Shown in pieces: positions 14,743-19,783 of a stretch of 19,783 bases of DNA (positions are counted from its first letter, which is position 1; every line of letters begins with the position of its first letter). The DNA is taken from assembly GCA_046153015.1 (NCBI GenBank), contig JBJXGF010000034.1, positions 1 through 19,783 on the forward strand, given 5' to 3'. The position numbers and the translations under genes were made by a program. The notes below the pieces were generated by a model that saw only the letters and a program-made list of their open reading frames with translations, ran no database searches and had not been told where the DNA came from. Origin of the DNA: JBJXGF01 sp046153015 (GTDB taxonomy: Bacteria > Actinomycetota > Acidimicrobiia > Acidimicrobiales > CAIXPF01).

Positions 14743-15621
14743 GTGACCCTCAAGCTGCCTCGCTTGGCGCCGGCCGGCACCGTCCGCCCGGGCCGGGTTA
14801 GCCCGATGCTGTCGGTGCCGGAGGACATCCCGCGCCCCGACTACGCCGAGTCCGGCGTGCCGAACCGGCGGCCCGAGCCGCGGGTCAAGAGCCCCGACGT
14901 GATCGCTCGGATGCGCCGCACGTGCCGGCTGGCGGCGGAGGTCCTGGCCAAGACCGGGGAGCACGTGGCGCCGGGCGTGACCACCGACGAGCTCGACCGC
15001 ATCGCCCACCAGCTCTACCTCGAGGCCGGCGCCTACCCGAGCACGCTGAACTACCACGGCTACCCGAAGTCCCTCTGCACCTCCGTGAACGAGGTGATCT
15101 GCCACGGCATACCCGACAGCCGGGCCCTGCGCGAGGGCGACATCGTCAACCTCGACATCACCGCGTATCGCGAGGGCGTGCACGGCGACTGCAGCGCCAC
15201 CTTCTATGTCGGCGAGCCAACGCCCGAGGTCCGTCAGCTCGTGGAGGTCACCCGGGCCTGCCTCACCCGGGGCGTGCAGGCGGTCAAGCCCGGCCGGCCC
15301 ATCTCCGACATCGGGCGCGCCATCGAGGAGCACGCCGCCGCGCACCAGTACGGCGTGGTGCGCACGTTCGTGGCGCACGGGATCGGCGAGCAGTTCCACA
15401 CCGATCTGCAGATCCCTCACTATTACACCCGGGGCGCCAACACGATCATGGAGGCCGGCATGACCTTCACGGTCGAGCCGATGATCTGCCTCGGCGCCCC
15501 CGAAGAGGACATCTGGAGCGACGGCTGGACGGCGGTGACGAAAGACCGCAAGCCCTCCGCCCAGTTCGAGCACACCGTGCTCGTGACCCCACGCGGGGTC
15601 GAGGTGCTCACCGAGCTCTGA
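14743..15621 (+). CDS. map: Methionine aminopeptidase, type I with N-terminal extension (MapB-like)
   Basis: Removes the initiator methionine from new proteins in the cytoplasm. The 292-residue product has the five metal ligands of the pita-bread fold, D138, D149, H212, E245 and E276, and H121 for substrate contact. An N-terminal extension of about 45 residues, rich in Pro and Arg ('MTLKLPRLAPAG', 'NRRPEPRVKS'), precedes the catalytic domain; the same arrangement is found in actinobacterial MapB (type Ic), where it is thought to help ribosome interaction. GTG 14743 is preferred because of AAGGAAG five bases upstream and the MapB-like N-terminus; the open frame continues far upstream only as a shadow of the recombinase gene. 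It stands alone between the recombinase and the RG-rich protein gene. Confidence 0.95.
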   Translation: MTLKLPRLAPAGTVRPGRVSPMLSVPEDIPRPDYAESGVPNRRPEPRVKSPDVIARMRRTCRLAAEVLAKTGEHVAPGVTTDELDRIAHQLYLEAGAYPSTLNYHGYPKSLCTSVNEVICHGIPDSRALREGDIVNLDITAYREGVHGDCSATFYVGEPTPEVRQLVEVTRACLTRGVQAVKPGRPISDIGRAIEEHAAAHQYGVVRTFVAHGIGEQFHTDLQIPHYYTRGANTIMEAGMTFTVEPMICLGAPEEDIWSDGWTAVTKDRKPSAQFEHTVLVTPRGVEVLTEL

Positions 15622-15655
15622 GCCGCAACTCGGTCGGGCGGCCTCGCTCCGCTCA

Positions 15656-15671
15656 GCCCGCGCCGGCGGGC
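15656..15671. terminator. Hairpin downstream of map
   Basis: GCCCGC, loop GCCG, GCGGGC: a perfect 6-bp stem 34 bases after the map stop. A second one (GCGCC-GCC-GGCGC) is at 15688-15700. There is no T-tract, so termination is only a possibility; such stems are also common by chance in DNA of this GC content. Confidence 0.3.
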
Positions 15672-15727
15672 CCGGCGGATCGTCGGGGCGCCGCCGGCGC
15701 AGATGGGGCGCTCCCCGTGTGCGCGAC

Positions 15728-15733
15728 TACGGT
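15728..15733 (+). promoter_or_regulatory. Candidate -10 element, leaderless promoter of the RG-rich protein gene
   Basis: TACGGT ends six bases before ATG 15740, placing the transcription start at or just before the start codon. It also lies downstream of the alternative in-frame GTG at 15719, which argues for ATG 15740. Confidence 0.5.
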
Positions 15734-15739
15734 GGCGGC

Positions 15740-17188
15740 ATGGCTCGCAGGATCGACGTGGAGCTCACCAGCGCACGGGACGACGGCACGTGGACCTGGC
15801 GCGCCGCCGGCGCCCGGCAGCCGAAGGGCGTGCTCGACGCCGCGCTGCTCCCGCCCGGCGCCCGAGTGGGCGACGTGCTGCGCGCCGAGGTCGACTCCGA
15901 CGTCGACGGGATGATCGTGCTGGCGGTGATCCCCCCGAAGGGCGCCAAGGCGGCGCCCGAGCGTCTGGAGGTGATCGGGCCGCGCCGGCGTGACGACCTG
16001 GTCACGACCGCGCTCGTGTCCCGCGGCCGCCGTGAACGCCGCGACGGCCGGCCGGGCCGAGACGGTCGGGACGGGCGAGAAGGCCGGGAGGGCCGGGAGG
16101 GTCGCGGCGGACCAGGTCGCGAAAGCCGCGAGGGGCGCCCCCGCGGTGAGGGCGGCCGCGGCCCGCGAGGTCCACGCCCTGAGCCCGAGGCGCGTTCCCG
16201 CGCCAAGCGCCTGCGTCCCGGACACGCGCATCGCGACGAGCTGATGGCGTCGCTGGCGCCGGAGGAGCAGCCGATCGCCGAGCAGCTCGCCCGTGGCGGT
16301 CTGGCCGCGGTCCGTCAGGCCATCGACAAGCAGAACGCGGAGGCGCGCGCCGGCGGACAGCCGGAGATCCCCGTCGAGCCGCTCGTCGCGCTGGCCGAAC
16401 GGCTCTGGTCGAGGGTTCGGGAGGCCGACTGGCGAGACCGCGCCGATGCCGCCGCGGCCGAGGTGGACGAGCTCGACCTGCGGGATCTGCGTTCGGTGGT
16501 GGTGGCCGCCGAGACCGGCGCCCGGGGCGAAGAGGCCCGCGAGCTGGCCGCTCGGTTGCGCGAGGCGCTCACCCGGCGGGTCGACGAGGAGCACAACCAG
16601 TGGCTGGAGGAGTTGAGCCAGCTGGTGCAGGAGGGCCGCACGGTCGCCGCGTTGCGCCGCAGCTCGCGTCCGCCCAAGGCCGGGGCGCCGTTGCCGGCCG
16701 ACCTCGCCCGTCAGCTCGGGGAGAACGCGGCGGAGGCGCTCGGCCCCGACGTCGGCCAGGACCGCTGGGCGGTCGTGCTCGACGCGCTGGCCTTCTCTCC
16801 GGTGCGGATGAGCGTGAAGCCCGAGACGCCGCCGGCCAACCCCAGCGACGATCTCGTGGCCGCGGTGCGCAAGCTGGCCGACCGGATCCCCCACATCGCC
16901 GCGCTGTTCGGTGTGGAGCCCGAACCGGCACGGACCGGCGCCCGCCGGCGGCCGCGCTCGGGCGGCCGCGGCGACGGCGGACCAGCGATACCACCGCCCC
17001 CGCCGCTGCCGACCGCCGAGGCCGCCGCTCCCACCGCGCCCGAGCCTGACGAGGCCGTTGAGCCTGGTGAAGGTGAAGCGGTCGAGGCCGTTGAGGCGGT
17101 CGCCGAACCGGTGGCCCCCGCGGACAGCGAAGCGGACGCCGCTGAGACGGCGCCGGGCGACCTGCCCGAGGACGCCGGGCAGGGCTGA
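15740..17188 (+). CDS. Unknown protein with Arg/Gly-rich tract, candidate RNA-binding
   Basis: I do not recognise a named family. Visible layout of the 482 residues: a compact beta-rich N-terminal domain (about 1-80) with 'VGDVLRAEVDSDVDGMIVLAVI', similar in feel to small OB/S1-like or TRAM-like barrels; an Arg/Gly/Glu-rich low-complexity tract (about 95-148) built on repeated GRDGR/GREGR units; a charged helical region (about 160-310); a conserved-looking segment 'RWAVVLDALAFSPVRMSVKP' (342-361) followed by a helix to about 394; and an acidic Pro/Ala/Glu tail (about 412-482). There is no signal peptide or membrane segment, so it should be cytoplasmic. RGG-like tracts often bind RNA; that role here is inference. 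The gene has its own leaderless-type promoter and converges on the zinc-ribbon gene with a 10-bp gap. Confidence 0.8.
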   Translation: MARRIDVELTSARDDGTWTWRAAGARQPKGVLDAALLPPGARVGDVLRAEVDSDVDGMIVLAVIPPKGAKAAPERLEVIGPRRRDDLVTTALVSRGRRERRDGRPGRDGRDGREGREGREGRGGPGRESREGRPRGEGGRGPRGPRPEPEARSRAKRLRPGHAHRDELMASLAPEEQPIAEQLARGGLAAVRQAIDKQNAEARAGGQPEIPVEPLVALAERLWSRVREADWRDRADAAAAEVDELDLRDLRSVVVAAETGARGEEARELAARLREALTRRVDEEHNQWLEELSQLVQEGRTVAALRRSSRPPKAGAPLPADLARQLGENAAEALGPDVGQDRWAVVLDALAFSPVRMSVKPETPPANPSDDLVAAVRKLADRIPHIAALFGVEPEPARTGARRRPRSGGRGDGGPAIPPPPPLPTAEAAAPTAPEPDEAVEPGEGEAVEAVEAVAEPVAPADSEADAAETAPGDLPEDAGQG

Positions 17189-17198
17189 GCGAGCCGGT

Positions 17199-17393
17199 TC
17201 AGCGCTCGGGGCGGGCGAGGATCGAGCCGCGGCTGGCCCGGCCCATGAACGCCCCGGTGCCAGGCTCCTCGTCCCAGCGGGCGCCGCAGGCGGCGCACTC
17301 GCAGGAGTCCAGCCGGACCGACGCGAGGTACAGGCGGACCACCTCGTAGCAGTCGCAGTACGGGCAGCGGAAGTGCCCCGCCTCGTGACTCAT
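17199..17393 (-). CDS. Small zinc-ribbon protein
   Basis: A 64-residue protein with two cysteine knuckles, 'CPYC' (10-13, plus C15) and 'CAAC' (33-36, preceded by C31), the arrangement of a zinc ribbon. Between them is a short strand-forming segment ('YEVVRLYLASVRLDS'), and 'GARWDEEPGTG' follows. The C-terminal 20 residues are basic ('MGRASRGSILARPER'). Such ribbons bind nucleic acid or act in protein contacts; nothing more specific can be said. ATG 17393 follows a minus-strand TAGCCT by eight bases and lacks a strong Shine-Dalgarno, so a leaderless transcript is likely. It converges on the RG-rich protein gene. Confidence 0.75.
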   Translation of the reverse strand: MSHEAGHFRCPYCDCYEVVRLYLASVRLDSCECAACGARWDEEPGTGAFMGRASRGSILARPER

Positions 17394-17401
17394 CGACCAC
17401 C

Positions 17402-17407
17402 AGGCTA
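17402..17407 (-). promoter_or_regulatory. Candidate -10 element, leaderless zinc-ribbon promoter
   Basis: Minus-strand TAGCCT ends eight bases before the ATG of the zinc-ribbon gene, the same spacing as at mtr, the SDR and the recombinase. Confidence 0.55.
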
Positions 17408-17469
17408 GCGGGCTCGGCCGCCCACGAGGGTGAGGTGATCGCCCTCCTTCGCTTCGGGCTGTCGTGTTC

Positions 17470-17522
17470 CTGGGGGCTGCGCCCCCCCAGACCCCATCGC
17501 CGCCCGGCTCGCTGGCGCTCGC
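17470..17522. repeat. Copy 2 of the GC-rich hairpin-containing dispersed repeat
   Basis: Matches the element at 3-53 in the same orientation. The hairpin at 17470-17490 has two extra C in its right arm, and the following 32 bases are identical. It lies between the zinc-ribbon promoter and the 3' end of the NUDIX gene, so in NUDIX orientation the stem could end the operon's transcript. It is followed by 'GGCCGGCTTCGCTCGCTC', which resembles the sequence after copy 1. Confidence 0.75.
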
Positions 17523-17544
17523 ACGGTCGGCCGGCTTCGCTCGC

Positions 17545-17973
17545 TCAGATGATCGCGTCGCAGAGGCCGTGATCGTGGAGGAACTCGAGCAGGCCGTCGA
17601 CCAAGTCGAGCTCGGCGAGCTCGCCGAGCGGCGCCCAGCGGACCTCGGCCGCGTCGTCGCCGGCCACCGGCGCAGCCTGGCCGAGCAGGGTCACCTCGAA
17701 GTCGAGGATCACGAAGTGGTGATCCTCGCCCATGCGTTCGACCCAGCCGACCAACCGTCCGCAGACGCCGCTCAGGCCGGTCTCCTCCGCCAGCTCACGC
17801 ACGACGGCCTCGGCCAGCGTCTCGCCCCGCTCGACCCGGCCGCCCGGCACCGACCACCGCCCGAGCCCAGGCGGCTGAGCGCGGCGCACGAGCAGGATCT
17901 GGTCGCCCCGCAGCACCACAGCGCCCACGCACAGCTCGGGCCGGGCCGATCCCGCAGCCTCGCGCTCAGCCAT
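17545..17973 (-). CDS. NUDIX hydrolase
   Basis: A 142-residue NUDIX-fold enzyme that hydrolyses a nucleoside diphosphate linked to another group; the substrate (for example oxidised nucleotides, ADP-ribose or dinucleotides) cannot be told from sequence. The NUDIX box is complete at 45-67: G45, E51, 'REL' at 59-61, E63-E64, G66 and L67, fitting G-x5-E-x7-R-E-U-x-E-E-x-G-U. The N-terminal strand 'ELCVGAVVLRGDQILLVRRAQPPGLGRWSVPGG' pattern (13-45) is typical of MutT-like proteins. The start at ATG 17973 overlaps the end of the GNAT gene by eight bases; longer readings lie inside that gene. It is the last gene of a three-gene operon and is followed by hairpin repeat copy 2. Confidence 0.92.
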   Translation of the reverse strand: MAEREAAGSARPELCVGAVVLRGDQILLVRRAQPPGLGRWSVPGGRVERGETLAEAVVRELAEETGLSGVCGRLVGWVERMGEDHHFVILDFEVTLLGQAAPVAGDDAAEVRWAPLGELAELDLVDGLLEFLHDHGLCDAII

Positions 17974-18451
17974 CCCGGGGCCCGAGCGCGCGATGGACCA
18001 CGATGGCCCGGGCGACCAGGCCGAAGCTCTCGAAGAAGTTCTTCGTGTCCCGGTCGCCGGGCAGGGCGATGCTGTCGACACCCCGGCAGCCCTGCGCCTC
18101 GCACCAGGCCACCAGCTCGAGCATCATCGTCTCCCCCACCCCGAGGCCCCGGAACTCCGGTTCGACGTAAAGGTCGCTGACCACGCCGAGGCGACCGCCG
18201 TCATGGGTGGGCTCGCAGCGCACCACCCCGTAGCCGACGGGGTACCCGTCGAACTCGCCGACGACCACGCAACGCTCGGGCGCAGACAGATCGGCGGCGA
18301 TGCCCTCCTCGATCGGGGCGCGGCGGCCCTCGCGCACCGCCCACACCGCGCCGCCCTTGTGGGTGCTCAGCTCCTGCCGGGCCAGCTCGGCCAGCTCGGT
18401 CAGCCGGGCCAGGTCGGCCGGGGCCGCCCGCCGGACGGCCTCGAGCGTCAC
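17966..18451 (-). CDS. GNAT-family N-acetyltransferase
   Basis: A 161-residue acetyl-CoA-dependent acyltransferase. The acetyl-CoA pyrophosphate-binding motif A is seen as 'LYVEPEFRGLGVGETMM' (94-110), with R101-x2-G104-x-G106. The preceding strand 'YPVGYGVVRCEP' and the later 'DTKNFFESFGLVARAIVVHRAL' fit the GNAT core and C-terminal strand. The acceptor is not predictable. GTG 18451 overlaps the stop of the upstream P/A-linker gene by four bases (GTGA), and its own 3' end overlaps the NUDIX start, so the three proteins are likely made from one mRNA by coupled translation. Confidence 0.9.
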   Translation of the reverse strand: MTLEAVRRAAPADLARLTELAELARQELSTHKGGAVWAVREGRRAPIEEGIAADLSAPERCVVVGEFDGYPVGYGVVRCEPTHDGGRLGVVSDLYVEPEFRGLGVGETMMLELVAWCEAQGCRGVDSIALPGDRDTKNFFESFGLVARAIVVHRALGPRDG

Positions 18452-19020
18452 GGCCGCTCGCCGGCCCGCAGCAGCTGATCCACCCGGTTGAGGATCGTGC
18501 GCCGCGCCCGGTGCGCCTGCTCGAAGGCGCGCACGGCCTCGAGCTCGCTGCGGGTGAGCCCGGCCAGGCGGGGCACCACCTGGGACGCCGACAAGCTTTC
18601 GTACTCGGCGATCCCGAGCGCCGCCGCGTCGGCCGGCGCGGCCGGCTCGGCCTCCGCCGCATCGGCGGCCGGAGGCGGCGCGTCGGCGGCCGGTGGGGCC
18701 GGCTCGGCGGGGGCGGGCGCGGGTGACGTCGCGTCGGCTGGGGCGGGCGCCGGTTCGGCCGGCGGCGGGGGCTGCGAGACCAGTCCGAGGCCGGCCAGCA
18801 CCTCGTTCAACGCCCGAGGCAGGTCGAGGCCCAGCTGGCCGGCCTTCTCCTGGCCCTTGCGCACGGCGAACTGGCCGACCATGCGGGCCAGGGCCACCTG
18901 CGTGCGGCCCCGCTCGGCCAACTCGGGCAGGTACCGGCGGCCTTCGAGCACGAGGCCCAACGGGGCGTAGACCAAGAGGTCGAGCAGCGCGTCGGTGGGG
19001 TTCTTCTCGCCCTCGGCCAC
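18448..19020 (-). CDS. Unknown protein with Pro/Ala-rich linker and C-terminal helical motif
   Basis: A 190-residue protein of three parts. The N-terminal part (about 5-80) is helical and amphipathic ('DALLDLLVYAPLGLVLEGRRYLPELAERG'), without a clear membrane-spanning segment. A Pro/Ala linker of about 50 residues (83-133) follows. The C-terminal part (about 136-186) holds 'YESLSASQVVPRLAGLT' and 'AVRAFEQAHRARRTIL'; I recall similar 'Y-x-x-L-S-A-S-Q-V-V' helical endings in many actinobacterial proteins of unknown role, but cannot name the family. GTG 19020 lies six bases after a TACGCT on the minus strand, so it is probably leaderless and heads the GNAT-NUDIX operon. A structural, scaffold or envelope-associated role is possible, but this is inference. 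Confidence 0.75.
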   Translation of the reverse strand: MAEGEKNPTDALLDLLVYAPLGLVLEGRRYLPELAERGRTQVALARMVGQFAVRKGQEKAGQLGLDLPRALNEVLAGLGLVSQPPPPAEPAPAPADATSPAPAPAEPAPPAADAPPPAADAAEAEPAAPADAAALGIAEYESLSASQVVPRLAGLTRSELEAVRAFEQAHRARRTILNRVDQLLRAGERP

Positions 19021-19026
19021 GGCGCC

Positions 19027-19032
19027 AGCGTA
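19027..19032 (-). promoter_or_regulatory. Candidate -10 element for the P/A-linker, GNAT and NUDIX operon
   Basis: Minus-strand TACGCT ends six bases before GTG 19020, giving a leaderless layout. It lies in the 49-bp gap after the transglycosylase gene, suggesting independent transcription of the three-gene operon. Confidence 0.5.
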
Positions 19033-19069
19033 GCGGCCCGGTCCGGTCGGCCCCGGGGCGGCTGGCCGC

Positions 19070-19783
19070 CTACACGCCGCGGAACAAGCCGCGGCTGGAG
19101 AGCACGGCCCGCACGTAGTCCTCGGTCTCGTTGTAGATGCCGCGGGTGGTCAACGCGCCCGGCCCCATGTTGTACGCGGCCACCGCGGCGGGCTCGGCGC
19201 CGGTGAAGTCGAGCAGGAAGCGCAGGTAGCGCGCCGAGAGGCGGATGTTCTCCTCGGGCTTGCGGGCGTCGAGGTCGAGCCCCCCGAGCAGGTTGTTCAC
19301 GTAGTTGGTGGTGCCCGGCATGAGCTGGCCCACGCCCTGGGCGCCGGCGCTGGAGGTGACCCTGTTCTGCCAGCCCGACTCGATGAACGCGATCGCCATG
19401 AGCAGATCGGCGGGCACGCCGTACTCGTTGGCCCACCGCTTGAAGACCGGCGCCAGACGGCGCCGCTCCGGGTCGTTCGCCACCCGGCGCGGCAGCCCTC
19501 CGCTCAGCTCCCGGTCGCCCAACAGGCGGGGGTGGAGCAGCACCATGCCCGGCCGGACGTCGTGGCTGCTCAGGCGGTTGGCGGCGGCCACGCCGGCGTT
19601 CGTGGCGCCGAACCGCTTGGCGGCGGTGCTGAGCGAGTCGCCCGATCGGATCACGTAGCGGTCGCTGCTGTTGTTCACCGGGGTGGGCATGACGCCCGTC
19701 GGCCGTGCGACTGCGGCAGGCGGCGTGGGCGGGGCGACCGGGGCGACCGGCGCGGTCGGCCGCGGCGGTGCAGCCGAGGCCGG
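19070..19783 (-). CDS. LysM-containing lytic transglycosylase (5' end cut by window)
   Basis: Peptidoglycan-cleaving enzyme acting outside the cytoplasmic membrane. The visible C-terminal part has a LysM domain ('YVIRSGDSLSTAAKRFGATN' up to 'VRPGMVLLHP'), which binds glycan strands, then a soluble lytic transglycosylase domain with catalytic Glu in 'IAFIESGW', 'GAQGVGQLMPGT' and 'AAYNMGPGAL', the family motifs in order. The frame remains open without a stop from the internal Met at 19690 to the window edge and encodes a Pro/Ala/Val/Thr-rich segment typical of a wall-spanning linker. The true start and any signal peptide therefore lie beyond 19783. It ends 49 bp before the P/A-linker operon. 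Confidence 0.9.
   Translation of the reverse strand, partial: PASAAPPRPTAPVAPVAPPTPPAAVARPTGVMPTPVNNSSDRYVIRSGDSLSTAAKRFGATNAGVAAANRLSSHDVRPGMVLLHPRLLGDRELSGGLPRRVANDPERRRLAPVFKRWANEYGVPADLLMAIAFIESGWQNRVTSSAGAQGVGQLMPGTTNYVNNLLGGLDLDARKPEENIRLSARYLRFLLDFTGAEPAAVAAYNMGPGALTTRGIYNETEDYVRAVLSSRGLFRGV

Noticed and set aside
16045..16190. Repetitive purine-rich tract as a CRISPR-like or satellite array
   Set aside because: The repetition is in codons for Arg/Gly/Glu within an intact reading frame; there are no spacers or conserved repeat units at the DNA level.
19070..19690. Transglycosylase starting at the Met at 19690
   Set aside because: The frame stays open upstream to the window edge with a Pro/Ala-rich linker, and an exported enzyme needs a signal peptide, which this start lacks.

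Overview
The window is very GC-rich, densely coded DNA with many GTG starts and many 4 to 8 nt stop/start overlaps. It reads as a chromosome segment of a high-GC actinomycete. A mycothione reductase (mycothiol is an actinobacterial thiol) and a MapB-like methionine aminopeptidase support Actinomycetota; a soil or aquatic Acidimicrobiia-type lineage is my inference from overall style and cannot be proved here. No RNA gene, CRISPR array, insertion sequence or prophage was seen, and no gene-free stretch exceeds about 180 bases.

Layout. (1) 1-1743: a GC-rich hairpin repeat, a flavin-dependent acyl-CoA-dehydrogenase-fold oxygenase and a small four-cysteine protein that resembles a high-potential iron-sulfur protein. 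(2) 1744-2924: an enoyl-CoA hydratase/isomerase (minus strand) and an unknown 97-residue protein. (3) 2964-6469: a tightly overlapping aromatic operon, pobA-pcaH-pcaG-pcaB, converting 4-hydroxybenzoate through protocatechuate and 3-carboxymuconate to 4-carboxymuconolactone. It is followed at 6537 by an amidohydrolase-fold enzyme with its own promoter-like site. The lower pathway genes (pcaC/L, pcaD, pcaIJ, pcaF) are not in the window. (4) 8094-11314: a two-gene MacB/FtsX-type ABC exporter. (5) 11323-14642: mycothione reductase and an SDR oxidoreductase on the minus strand, with a Xer-type tyrosine recombinase divergent from the SDR. (6) 14743-17393: methionine aminopeptidase, a 482-residue protein with an Arg/Gly-rich tract, and a small zinc ribbon. 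(7) 17394-19783: a second copy of the hairpin repeat, a minus-strand operon (unknown P/A-linker protein, GNAT acetyltransferase, NUDIX hydrolase), and a LysM/lytic transglycosylase cut by the window edge.

Regulation. Two start classes are visible. One has a TANNNT hexamer 6-8 nt before a start codon that lacks a convincing Shine-Dalgarno, the layout expected of leaderless transcripts (mtr, SDR, Xer, RG-rich protein, zinc ribbon, P/A-linker operon). The other has a purine-rich ribosome binding site, in some cases with a TANNNT further upstream (amidohydrolase, map, 97-residue protein). The best candidates for undescribed biology are the HiPIP-like small protein, the RG-rich protein, the P/A-linker operon and the repeat that occurs near both ends of the window.
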